A DNA stretch of 64,000 nt from Halichondria panicea (lineage: Eukaryota; Porifera; Demospongiae; Suberitida; Halichondriidae), in assembly GCF_963675165.1 (NCBI RefSeq), contig NC_087385.1:594001-658000 (forward strand), read 5' to 3'. Of the stretch, positions 34,374-46,800 are shown in pieces (within the stretch, counting starts at the first letter, position 1; each line of letters begins with the position of its first letter). The position numbers were made by a program, and so were the translations under genes. The notes under the pieces were generated by a model, which had not been told where the DNA came from, made no database searches, and saw only the letters and a list, made by a program, of their open reading frames with translations.

Positions 34374-37300
34374 ATGGCCAAAGTACTAGACTACCTGTAC
34401 ATTCTAATGAAGGATGTGTATGGAGAGAAGGCTCCAGGGAAGATCATGTCTGTCCTAACAGCTCCTTTCGCAGGTGGTCCGAAAACGGTTCAAGTGTTAC
34501 GAGGTGAACTGCTCACTCAAATTCCCCAACAAGAGTGGTCAGTACGCAATGATGGAAGACCACCTCACAACTTTCGCTCTACAAAAGACTCCAGTATCAC
34601 ACTGTATGGTGGTGAGGACGATGACTATGTGTCTCCACTGAATGGCAGAGATCTAAAGCTTTTGGAAGCTATTGAGAAGCCATACGATCGATTCGCTGTG
34701 TTCTCAGACGACAATAAGCTGGAATGGGGTGGCAGGCTGAAGAAGGGTGACCAGGTCTATGTGAGGCTCCCTGGTGATAATGCAAGTGTACCTACCTGGT
34801 CTGCTGGTGTAGTGAGACACTTTGGACCTGTGGGGTCATTACCAGGGAGGAACTTTGGAGTGGAGATTTCGGTGAGTGCAAAGTTATATGGTATGCTCTC
34901 CTTACAGACCTCATCTACAGGACTCTCGTTACCTTGGAAGAGGCAGCAGTGATGGTTTCTTTGGGGGATGCAAATATTTTGAGTGTGAGCACAACTGTGC
35001 TCTCTTTGTGTCTCTGGATAAGCTAGCAACTGAACCACATCACCAAGTACCCCATGGCTCCATACGCCAGCAACCAAAGGGTTCTGCCTTACCAGTCCCC
35101 AGTCCACGCACTGCAGCCAACTCTTCTAACTATGGGTCACCTGTTGATAAGCCCTCTCACTTCAAGATCAACGATCGTGTGGTGGTCTACAACAAGAAGA
35201 ATGTAGCCATGCATGGAACTGTTTGCTGGACTGGTAGGGATGTACAGACTAGAACACTGGACACCAACCACATAGGGATTGAAACAGTGAGTGATAATTA
35301 TGCCTCAGTGCGCATGCGCTAGTACAGTTGTGTGTTTGTGTGTAAATTGCTACAGCTGCTAAACGATCAACGAGAGTTTCTATAGGCTTCTAGTAATCTT
35401 TTTCATTCGTGGATTTGCAAAATAATGCTTCATTCTCGAGTTATGCCTATTTTGCCTATACTTAGAATGTCATTCAGCCTTTTCAGAAAAGTGCGTAGCC
35501 AAACTTATCCATGAAGTACTACTCTACTTTGTATAGTTAGCTCTGCACTAGAACGTAGCCACAAGAGTGAGAAGAGAGCTGCAAGGCTTTACTGATGCAG
35601 CAGCCATTAATTTTAGACTTAGTACTTCCTTTTTAATCAGGGTCGATCATTTCCCACTCTTTGAGTTTCCATGCATGCAGCAAAATTAATGCAAAATGCA
35701 AATGTTCATCATGATATCTGGCATGTGTGTATTAGCAATAGCTAATAGCTTTGACACATCCACCGAGGCGTCAGCACCCACGCTTTCATTACCCGAGGCG
35801 CGCGTGGGCGGCCACGGGTATAGTAGTATGTTGGTCTGTTTGTTTGTTTGTTTGTTTGTTTGTTTGTTTGTTTGTCACAGGTATATCTACTCACCTGGAT
35901 GCCACAGCGCTGCGTTTACAGCATAGATAGCCTTCACACAACAATATCTTGATTTAAATAGTGGCAGATTTTGATGTTAAAGCTTCATTGTCGAGCAAAA
36001 GCTAAGAAGCTTGAACTTGCACGTTGGCAGCTAGCTAGCTACACGTGGCCTTGATTACGTAGTTGCAGCTGAAGTGATCCTTACCAAATATAATTATAGT
36101 AGAAAGCTAAAATTGTGACTGGTTGTTGGCTGACTCTGGATCCTATACTCCAGCCTGGCAGGAGCCATACCTCTTTAAGTCTAAGCTCCAGGCTTCTTTG
36201 CTGTCATCCCTGTCCACAGTGCATGTCTAATGTGACATGTACCACTCAATGTTTCAGCATGCCTCCAAGTCTGGTTTAGTTTTATTGCTCTTGAGTTGCT
36301 GTGCTAGTCATACATGCACTGCATTATCACTCTTCTGGTTTCTTTATTATCATGTCACCAGCCGAGGGTTTGCACTTTAGTGCTCTAGTTATGTTTAGTA
36401 TTACCTATTCACACAGGATCGGGTTGCTGTCACTAAGGACGTTCCTAAAGCACTGACTGGAATAACTCACTTATTCCAGGCTACACCTGGTAAAAGTTTA
36501 GTGGTCCCTGAGTACCTTGTGTTCAGAGAGGAGTTGGCCAACACTCGCACACCCCCAGCTAGAGATGTTGACCATTTAGACCCAGCAGCTGCTGCACGTG
36601 AGGAAGGCGTGAGTAAGAGACGATTGATGGCTGAACAACAACAAGTTTTGAAAGAAGCACAAAAAGTTAAAAAAGACATGAAGAAAGCTGAAGAGAATAA
36701 ATCTGTTGAGTTCAGTGAAGTAAAAGTGGCATTGAATGAGAGCATAGACGTATCAAATCAAAAGAAACTATTAGAAGCTTTCAACGAAGAAAAACGAGAA
36801 GAGGACCGAAAAAAGAAAGCTCAGCAAGAAGAAGCCAAACTTAACGTGGAACAGCATGCAGGGCAAGCTAGAGGTCCCTCGGTTCAGAAACAAAACTCAT
36901 GGCACCCTGGAAGTGATAAAATTTACGATCAAATACATGTACCTAGTGACAGAAGCAGATTACCACATCAAAATGAGAGAGCTGCTGCAAATGTTCCTAT
37001 CGATCATGAGAGGATACATCAGCAACAAGGGGGACCTGGAGGTTACCCAGCACCAACTTATTCCCAAACCCCCCAAGATCATGACCCACACAGAGGTAGT
37101 GGTCAGATCCATAACTCAAAATATCCACCCCACCATGGTAACACAAGACCAGAGAGTGTCCAGCAACCACAACCACAGCATGACATGAGACGAGTGAACA
37201 GTCATAACCAAATGACACCACAAAACACTGTGGATCCAGATTATGATAACTGGGATATAGTGAATCAGTGTCAACGAAATGACCTGTCAAATCAACTGCC

Positions 37301-39665
37301 TCAAGGGAACCAACAGCAAGCCAACCCTGTGTACCCACAACAACCTGGTGCTCAGCTGTACCACAATGTCCAGTATCAGCAACCACCACCTGGTCGACAC
37401 TTTGGTAGCGATGCAAATACCATCTACATTCCTCCAAACAACGAAGCGTATGGATATCAACCTCATCATGATACTCCTGGTGGGCACCATCAAAACACTC
37501 CACCACAAGTACCTCAAGAGTACAATGCCTCGGTAGAAAGCTCCAACCACTACAACCTGACAGTGGGTTCAACTGTACAAGTGGCCTCTGTGAACCCAAA
37601 TGACCCACCACGCTATGGAGTGATCAGATGGACTGGCAGAGTAGCTGGAGTGGATGGTCGGGTGGCAGGGATTGAACTGGTGAGCCTCAATATTTGCTTA
37701 ACAATTCTTATTATCAGTTTGCTCACAGGAGGACTACATGGATGGGTGTACTGATGGAACTTTCAATGCCACAGGAGAGAAGCACTTTACCTGTACCTTT
37801 GGTAAAGGGTTGTACTTCCCACTGGCTAGCCTCCGTCCTGATGAAAGGTTTGGACTACAAGCCGGACATGCTGCCACATCAATGGGGAATCGTGAGTGTG
37901 CATTAAAAGTGTGGTACACTGCATATGCGTGTCCTTATTTATTTAAAGCATAATTAATGGTTAGCATTCTATAGCTATATACTGGTCCCAATATGGAGGA
38001 GCAAACACATCAGTTACTGTTTCTCTGTCTCTACAGCTGTTCAAGCTCCGATGGAAGAACAAGCAGACCAGACTATCCATGATACTTCTCAACAGATGAA
38101 GCAATACATTGGAAACAGCCGTGGTATCCAGGGTCACCAGAACTCCTGCTACCTGGACTCCACCATCTTTGGTCTGTTTGCCCTCAGTGACATTTTTGAC
38201 ACAATGTTCCTGGAACCAGACCAATCCATCACCAGCGACCAGAACAGGAAACGTGTTGCTGACTTACTGTGGAAGGGAATCGTCAATCCTCTCAGAAAGT
38301 AAGAAAATGATTTCTTGTATGTGGCATGTATATCTCTAACAATCTGTTTCAGGAATGGTGTGGTGAGGTTTGAGTCAGTGATGAAGATGAGAAATGCTTT
38401 GGAAGAACTCGGGAAGATGGAGGGAATCACTGAGAAGGAGAAAGGTATATTGACAGTTTATAGTGTACGTTGACTGTATAATGTTCCCTATTACAGATCC
38501 TGAGGAGTTTCTGAACATGCTCTTCAAACACGTGCTACACACTAAGGCATTTATCCTCATCAGGTATGTCTAATATTGTGTATACACTTATTTAATACTC
38601 ATATATAGGCGTCCGTTTGGTGTGGAGCAAGAGTTCTTTGTCCAACTGTTTGTGGAGAACGACCCAAACCTCAGGCTACCAAACGTAGGACAATTACTCA
38701 GAAAAATGTTCATAGAACAGCACATCTCATTCACTAAGGTATTGTACTAGACTAAATTTTTCAGCACTCCAAGTTAAACTTTTTCAGGTTCCCTCAAAGC
38801 TTCTGCTTCAAGTTCCTCGTTTTGGAAGAGAGTTCCAAACATACAAGAGGATTGTTCCAGAGCTAAAACTAAACATTAGAGAGTTGACTGACACATACAG
38901 AAAAGGTAACAGAGTGTCCTTGTGTAATTGTTTTTCATGTTTTCAATACAGCTCCAGCTCCTGCCTGCTATATATGTGGGGTGGAGTCAGCTATCCAGTG
39001 TGATAGTTGTTGTCCTCTCAGTCAGCAGCAGCTCACCCACTACTGTCAGCGCTGCTCTGACCTCTACCATAGCAACCCCTCTTACAAGGACAGAGCTAAT
39101 CATAGGCTAACTGTTACCCTGGATGCTACTCCAGCTGATGATCCTGGCCTGGCACAGTTGGACCTCCTCTCTGTGATCTGCATTGAGACTAGTCACTATG
39201 TCTGCTTCACTAGAGATCCAAGGAATGACATTGAGAAGAAGTGGATCTTCTTTGACAGTATGGCAGACAGGCAATGTGAGCCAGCCTTTACTAATAGATG
39301 TCTTCACTTGTTTACATACTTTAATACATGTTTTATGTGTACAGATGACACGTACAACATTCCACGTGTGACTGACTGCACTCGTGAGCTGAATGAGTGG
39401 GTGTACAGTGGTGTCAGAGGCAGGGACAAGCTGTTCAGTACACCACCAAGAGAGCTACCAGAGTTGGTCCGACGGTTCACTCAAGACATCTACATGTGTG
39501 TCTATGTTCAGCCTGATGTCGCTATGTATGGTGCTGATGGGGAGGACGAGGAGGATCTAGGTAGGTGTCTTATGTAAAGTGTAATGGTAATAATTCACAA
39601 ATACTTAAATTTACCATGACTGTGTTTTTACAGCACTGACTCAAAATAAAGTGACTCAAATATAA
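34374..39665 (+). CDS. CYLD: Full-length CYLD deubiquitinase without kinase
   Basis: Twelve exons: 34374-34871, 34921-35286, 36417-37679, 37729-37891, 38037-38298, 38353-38444, 38497-38563, 38609-38738, 38788-38905, 38952-39275, 39345-39560, 39634-39665; 3,531 nt, 1,176 aa. Three CAP-Gly domains split by introns, separated by a long linker (about residues 300-690) that is first Lys/Glu-rich helix, then Gln/Pro/His-rich. The USP domain has Cys near 801 (GIQGHQNSCYLDSTIF), His near 1068 (IETSHYVCF) and Asp near 1088 (FFDSMADRQ), and an inserted Cys/His zinc module. It ends with the short tail ALTQNKVTQI, where the minus-strand units splice into a coiled coil and kinase. An AATAAA lies inside the last exon. 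Expected to cleave Lys63/Met1 chains and restrain NF-kB-type signalling, by family. Closest to the ancestral gene in form. Confidence 0.93.
35301..35770. repeat. Interspersed repeat with CCTCGGTG termini, inverted copy
   Basis: TGCCTCAGTG at the left, CACCGAGGCG at the right; body inverse to 10,882-11,419 and 53,099-53,612. It accounts for much of the long second intron of CYLD. Confidence 0.65.
35833..35874. repeat. (GTTT)n microsatellite
   Basis: About ten GTTT units in the second intron of the plus-strand CYLD gene. Confidence 0.9.
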
Positions 39666-39990
39666 ACTATGGTGCTGGACAATTTACACGGTACTGTTTT
39701 CTATGCAAATTCCATTGTTTCTTGATTTTTGTCTTTAGATACTTAGATACTTTAGCGTTTACACACCGTACCTTTTGTACGTTGTACGTCACCTTGCATA
39801 TTAGACATGCACAAACTGAGTGTATTTTCAATATTCTTTTGAGAGCGGCCTTGAATCGAGGCTATTCTAAGTTCTAAGTACAAACAGGACAGAGGAGGTT
39901 GGACACACATCATTCAGTCATGTCATGTGATAAACCTTTATAGAATTCCTTTAGGTCGAAGGTGAGAATGTAAAAGCTTATCAGTACGTG
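39666..39990. other. Intergenic, nothing recognised
   Basis: 3' flank of CYLD up to the foldback element. No ORF, RNA gene or repeat recognised apart from the 7-bp GTACGTG at 39,984-39,990 that borders the element. Confidence 0.5.
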
Positions 39991-40313
39991 CAAGAGTTTA
40001 TGATAGAGAGAGAGTATCGAACGTAGGCATACTGTACATCAGATGTATGCGGAGAGTAACGTGACTTCCTGTATCTGTCACAAGCTTGGAATTTGCACAC
40101 TGACCAATCCAAGCGTGGGTGATGTAATCTATCAACCCATCCAAGTGTGGGTGATGTAATCTACTTTCATGATAGATGACATCACCCACACTTGGATTGG
40201 TCAGTGTGCAAATTCCAAGCTTGTGACAGATACAGGAAGTCACGTTACTCTCCGCATACATCTGATGTACAGTATGCCTACGTTCGATACTCTCTCTCTA
40301 TCATAAACTCTTG
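39991..40313. mobile_element. Foldback element, near-perfect 323-bp palindrome
   Basis: Arms of about 140 bp starting CAAGAGTTTATGATAGAG at the left and ending in its complement at the right, around a short centre with a partly duplicated GTGGGTGATGTAATCTA block. Flanked by GTACGTG on both sides (39,984-39,990 and 40,314-40,320); including the following CAAG the duplication could be up to 11 bp. Transcripts would fold into a long hairpin. No ORF of its own. Confidence 0.85.
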
Positions 40314-40779
40314 GTACGTGCAAGTAAGAGCTAGAGAATGCTAAAGACAATCAGATTAATGGTGCTCTGACATCATCTGCTCATATAGATCATAATCCTG
40401 ATAAACAAAACTTGGAAAAGTGTCATCAAATCTAAATACTAGTCTAGATCCATCTTGGAATCTTTTCAGCAGTGCAGTGTAGGGAAGTGAGAGGGCGGTG
40501 GGAATGCTCCTGGACCACTTCTGGCTACTTGCAGTGTCTCTGTACAGCCTACAAAACAGTGGAGCATCGAGGTGCCTATAAATTAATGGTGCCTAACGGT
40601 AATTACTTATGAGCGCACATGTGATCTGCCCTTGTGGGCTAATACTCTCCAAAACTGGAGGCGAGAAAGAAGAAGAAGAAGATAAAACCTGACGGTGGAT
40701 GACGCGCGTCCAACCCCCTCTGAGATAATACTTTGAGGTGTGGTTATCTAGGCCTTCCAATAGAAAAAAATCGGGGCAT
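40314..40779. other. Intergenic and possible 5' region of the short CYLD gene
   Basis: No gene recognised. An in-frame ATG at 40738 would add 14 residues to the downstream protein. An upstream coding or non-coding exon cannot be excluded. Confidence 0.4.
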
Positions 40780-43612
40780 ATGCAAGACCTAATGGGGACA
40801 ATAATGGATAAGTCCACTCCAGATCCAGTTGAAGAAGCAGAGACGGCCTTCCAGGCAGTAGATCTAGGCTCCACAGTGCAAGTGGGGGAGCCTCCTCGCT
40901 ATGGAGTAGTCAAGTGGTTGGGAATGTTCCCAGGAGGTAGTGAGCTGATGGCTGGTATAGAGCTGGTGAGGAGTATACTGAATAGAGCTAGCTCGTGTGT
41001 GTGTGTGTGTGTGTGTATATGCTGTGCCAGGCTATAGACCTATTCTAGCTAATAGCTGTGCCACAAGAATAAGTACAACCATAGATACTAGCTCCAGGGC
41101 TTGGCATGTCTGTTGCAACGTTTCACCCATTATTTATTAGATTCGTATTTATAATGTTTGGGCTATGCGATATAATTGCGTCACTGTGACTACCTACCTA
41201 CCCGTGCTCTCCTCACAGGATGAGTACTGGCCTAAGGATTGTGGGGACGGATCATTTGAGGGACATAGCTACTTCAGTTGTGGGCATGGCCATGGATACT
41301 TCCACCCTCTCAAGAACGTCCAACCAGATCAGAGATTCCTAACCATCGACCCTGTACCTGCCATCACCCGGGGGAACAGCATACCAGCCGAGAATCGTAA
41401 GCTCCATTCTCTAATAATGATTCCGAATAGAATAATTATTGTTTCAGTGTAAAGTCGATCAGTATACACATTAGAGCTTTCGAAGTCGGGTGAATGACAC
41501 CTTATAACGTAATTGTACACACATACATGTACATAGTGATACGTAGGCATTATTGCAATGCATGACTGCTTCCCCTCCCCTTCAGCGCTACAGGCCCCCC
41601 TGGAGGAACTGGAGGAACAACACACAATACCCCCCACACAGGTCTATGTTGGGGAGAAGAGAGGGATCCAGGGTCACTACAACTCCTGCTACCTGGACTC
41701 CACTCTCTTTGGTCTGTTTGCCCTCAGTGATGTCTTTGACTCCATGTTCCTGGCACCAGACAAAGATGCTCCAGCCAGCAGACAAGAGTTCAAGGACCTC
41801 CTCGCCAAAAAAATAATCAATCCTCTCAGAAAGTGAGTTGTATGTGTATGTGACCTCACAATCTCCCAACAACCATTTCCTTCATGCTATAGTAGTATTA
41901 GTAGGCATATTCATGTAGAGTATATTGGCATTGTCTGAAATGATGTGTGTTTTGTCAGGAATGGAGTGGTGAGGTTTGAGTCTGTGATGGAGCTGAGGAG
42001 AATGATTGAGGACCTGGGTAAAATGGAGGGTGTGCAGGAGAAGGAGAAAGGTGAGTCCCCATACCAAATTTCCCACTCTGATTCCATCCCCCTACTAGAT
42101 CCGGAGGAGCTCCTGAACTTGCTGTTCAAGAACATTCTGCACATTCCACCCTTCATACAAATCAGGTACCGTACGTCACTGTCACTGTGTATAGTTACAC
42201 CAATGTTGTTTGTAGTACATATGTATGTATATAAATTATATACCATCTTCTTGCTTGTCCACTTATCTCGTACTAAACTTACATGTACCACCTCTTTTTT
42301 CTGCAGACGTTCGTTTGGTGTTGAGGATGAATTTTTTATCCAGCTGTTCATATCATTTGACCAGACCTTGAGGCTGCCTACCATTAAGGAACTAACAAGG
42401 AAAATGTTCGATGAAGGAAAACTATCTCTGACAAAGGTGAATTGTTGTCATGGAAATTTGCTGATTTTAAGGCAAAATTCGAAACTGAAACATGCATTCT
42501 GTAGCTCTTAGACTAATGAAACTCGTAATTGTGTGTTTAGATAATATATTTTTAACTTGGCAAATCAACCAATTTGTCGAAGGCCTACATATAATAATTG
42601 TACATGCATGTATGTTCTTGCTTGATCTTGTTCTTCTTTCCTGCCCTTAGGCTCCCTCCCAGCTGCTGGTACAAGTGCCACGATATGGTCGAGGGTTCAA
42701 GACGTGTCAGAGGATTGTACCAGACCTCAAGTTTGACATTTCTGAATTCACAGAGGCTTACATTTCTGGTAAGTAAAATATTGCCTGTATTTATTGTTCC
42801 CCAAACACTGATGGTATTTTCTGTACAGCTGATGTCCCTGGCTGTATGATATGTGGGGAGAGGTCGTCATGGAAATGCTCTCAGTGTAAACATGACTTTA
42901 TGACTAGCGAATCAGATGTCTATTTCTGTGAGGTGTGCTCGAGAAAGGCTCATACTAGGAAGGAGAGAAGAGACCATACAGTAAACCGAGCAGTGACTGT
43001 TCCAATGGCTGAACTGGACCTCCTCTCTGTGATCTGCATTGAGACCAGTCACTACGTCTGCTTCACTAGAGACCTCGACACAAACACATGGCTCTTCTTT
43101 GACAGTATGGCCAACAGACTCTGTAAGTTTATAGTAACCTTTGTATTAGGAAAATTATGTCCCAATCAATAGTTTTGAGCTAAGCGTACCAAATTCCCTT
43201 AACATCTTCGTACAGCCATAACTTGAGTTAGAACTTACAATAATCAATACGTTTTCTGAATTTCCCATGGGCTATAATTGTTATTGTACAATTATACGTT
43301 CCATCTATGCAAGCCTCTGTACAGTGCTAGCTTAATACCGTGTCATTACAATAGCTCTTAATTATCACCGTTTTGCATATAGATGACAAGTACAACATTC
43401 CCCGGGTGACGGACTGCACAGCTGCCCTGAATGAGTGGGTGTACAGTGGAGACCTGACACAGCTACTGAGTGCACAGCCAAGAGAGCTACCAGAGTTGGT
43501 CCGACGGTTCACTCAAGATGTCTACATGTGTGTCTATGTTCAGTCCAAGCCCAAGTCTACGGACAATTCTAGTTACAATGAAGAGTTTGTAGATGTAGCT
43601 TGGGAATTTTAA
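40780..43612 (+). CDS. Short CYLD-like deubiquitinase with one CAP-Gly domain
   Basis: Nine exons: 40780-40965, 41219-41396, 41586-41832, 41959-42050, 42099-42165, 42307-42436, 42651-42768, 42829-43122, 43383-43612; 1,542 nt, 513 aa. One CAP-Gly domain (GVVKWLGMF and FSCGHGHGYF) corresponds to the last of CYLD. The USP domain follows with Cys near 156 (GIQGHYNSCYLDSTLF), a compact Cys-rich zinc module (CMICGERS, FCEVCSRK), His near 414 (IETSHYVCF), Asp near 431 (FFDSMANRL) and the conserved FTQDVYMCVYVQ end. Intron phases match CYLD from the last CAP-Gly onward, so it is a paralog. It is diverged and single-copy here, and lacks the linker and the first two CAP-Gly domains. The start is chosen as the ATG nearest the domain; the true N-terminus could be longer. 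Confidence 0.87.
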
Positions 43613-43879
43613 TGTTGTACTTTGTGTGGTTTGATTTATACTGAAAGTCATTGTTGTGGTCTGCTATGTTTGAATATGAAAATGATTGTATTATCTCAAA
43701 TTGTCTGGCAAATAATAGTATTCATGCCTTTTACATGCTTCAGAATGTCACCATGCATACAATATAATTATTGTTTCAATAAGAATTATTCTAGAGCCAG
43801 ACACAATTATTATGTATATACGCAGCATTAAAGGGTTCAAAAAGAGGATGGAAGTGCATGGTACGTTGGGGTGATATAA

Positions 43880-46800
43880 TTATAACAGATAATTATCTAA
43901 TAGTTTCTTTAGTTGTTCCACTAAGGAGTGGTGGCCAGTGCCGTCCATGGTCTCTTCTAGAGCATTCATGAACGCCTGCAAACCAAGGTCCCCCTTCTTC
44001 TTGACTATATGCACCAGAGTCTCTACTTTAACGCTCTGGGGGAAGTTCTTGAGGCTAACATCGAGCAGTGTCTCCATTTCCTCTTGACTGAGGATGCCTC
44101 GTCGTATCAGACCCAGACGAACTCTGTCCACGTCCAGGAATTTTACGAGCTCCACGATCATCTGATCCAGGGGGTGTACTGTGGACAAGTGTCGTTCAAT
44201 ACTACCTATAGATGGATTGTGTGCATGGGTATATAAGGAGTACATGAATTGATAATTATGATACAACATAGCATTGCAATGGTGAACAGTATACGTGCAG
44301 AATGAGAGACGTACTAATTACAATCATGTGCCATATAGTTCCATATAATTGTATCGTATGATGATTTGTGTATGTACTGTGTAGTCACAATAAGTCTTAT
44401 TACTACAACTGCAGTATATACATGACATAGCTATAATATAGGCAGTCATACTCACATCATGCACACAGCACAAGCACACGGAATTAATTACATGCACACA
44501 CTTAACTATTAGTGGGCCATGTATAAATACCTGGGAGTGAGTATATCACAGTATCTGATCGAACGGAATTCAAAGAAACAGACTTCCGGTGGGAGACTGG
44601 AATCTGCAGCTGAATCTGATAGTTGGTTGATTGTTTTAGGCCTTCAAATCGGACGTCTAAGATCGAGTTCTTGATAGCCTCTGTCCCACAGACGTGAATG
44701 GAGAAGCGAGGAGGGTACATCTTGTAGCTGTTCATCAGCTCCAGCTGCCCAATGTCTCGATGCCAGAACTCAATATAGGAAGCTGGAATCTGCACAGAGA
44801 TACAGATTCGGAGTTAACGTGTTAAAAAATTTCAGCGATTCTTACTCCACTTGACTAAATATGAGCAGTGTACCTATATTGATTGTATATAATTATAGCC
44901 TTTTTGATACTAGTACTACTACATGCACACATGCACATATACTCACTACATTCTCTGCTCCCTCCTTGGTGGCTGTCCACCCATGCTGCAGCTGGTTGTG
45001 GAAATGGATGGAGACTTGTGGCTCGGGTAAAGCGTGGTTCAATGTGATCCGTGTTCTGTGAATATCGTAGTCCTCACTACTGAAGTGCCTCTGAACAGTC
45101 TGCCAGGAAGTTAAAGTGCAGTATGAGTCTGTATCCATACATCCCTCTCTTACTTAATTATACGTGCCAAATGACATAAATTATTTTTACCCCTAACATA
45201 ATAAACTAGACTATTGACATACCTCCATACAAGCTTCCAGGAAATAGGTGACATAGAAGACGATTTTGAAGGACAGCTCGAGTGCCCTCGGTACCACCTT
45301 CATGAGACAGTAGTTGATCTTAGTGATGGCCAACTCAGGATACTTCCAGGCTATACAAAGAAAGCAAGTGTGCGTTGTCAGTAGGACACCATAGCTATTA
45401 CGAGCCTTGAACTTCTTCTTCTCCATGCATTCTTTGAATTCGTACTCATCGTCTACATCTCTGTGGTTAGGTTTCATGAAGGTCAACTTGTCATGATCGG
45501 TCTTGTCCAGAGTCAAGAAATGTGGTATGCTTACCTCCACCGGCTTGTGGAACACAAAGTGAGGATTATCCGTACATAACCAAATAAACGGAGACACTGG
45601 TTTAGCATCAGCGGGGAACTCAAACGGACCGTTCAGTGCAACTCCGAATTCTATCGTGATTGGAGGGGATGCTTCGGGAACTGCACCGCATGGGAACTTG
45701 ATAGTGACTCCGCTCTGTGCCGAGTGGAACATACCACCCTCGTGGCCACAAGTGAACACTTGTAGCTGATCAACAAAGTAGATGTTTGAGTAGCCATCGG
45801 TGGATCTTGTCGTGTACGGGCTGAGTCTCCTCGTCTGCTGAGGCTCTGACTGTGGTGTGGGGGTGTGGTCTGATTGAGAGCTCCTCTGGTTCCCTGCTGA
45901 ACCGAGGGTAATTGAATCTCGGGAGATGGTAGCATTCTGCAAAGAAAGAATGTCAAGTCTAATGCGATCTACATACACGCATGTAGCACAAATTAATTAT
46001 ATTTCTTATATGTAGAATTATGCACAATTTGATTATGGAATTAATGTATACAAGTAAATCTCTGGTAACTCGATAGCCTAAGGCAAGACAACTTGAAAGC
46101 GAACCTGATTTGCGGTCAGAAACTCGACAGTGCTAAAGATGCTGATGGAGTCCAGGCATTCCACAAGTTGCCCATATGTCCTACACTTGACAGATAGTGA
46201 GCTGTGTCTACTGTGATGCTGGGACGACACATTTCCATCTCCACTGCTACTGTGTCTACTGTGATGCTGGGACGACACATTTCCATCTCCACTGCTACTG
46301 TGTCTACTGTGATGCTGTGAGGACACACTTCCATCTCCACCGCTACTGTGCCTACTGTGATGCTGCTGGGACCCTGGTACACCTACATCACCACACACTG
46401 ATGAAGTGGGTGTCATCGTGATTGGAGGAAACCCAAAGTACCCGTCGAGCGAGTTATATCTCTGGTATCCAAGGCGATATCGAAGCTCGTACAAGAATGA
46501 TTCAGAAATCTCGCTGTCAGAATGATCTGGATACAAAAGGAACTGTAGATTTGCGGTGTCAAGTTGTGCCACAAGGTAGCAAGGCTCGAAAAACGGGTGG
46601 GGGTGCTCTTCATTGCTCAAGCGTGTATTTTGACTTAAGTGGGTAGTTTGACTCGAGTCGGTTACGTGGCTTTCAGCGAGTGAGGAAATTACACTAGTGG
46701 ACCGCAACAAACTTAGAGTGCTGCTTGAGATTTGGATCTTCAATTCCTTGAGATTGATCCTGTTTCTTGGGGAGGAAGTACGGACTGGAAACTTTGGGCC

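Noticed and set aside
36000-36400. Extra CYLD exon in the long second intron
   Set aside because: No phase-compatible open segment with homology to paralog exons; exons 2 and 3 join directly in phase 0 as in the other units.
37279-37611. Overlapping ORFs in other frames of the long CYLD linker
   Set aside because: Gln/His/Pro-rich coding DNA lacks stops in several frames; only the frame joining both CAP-Gly halves is supported.
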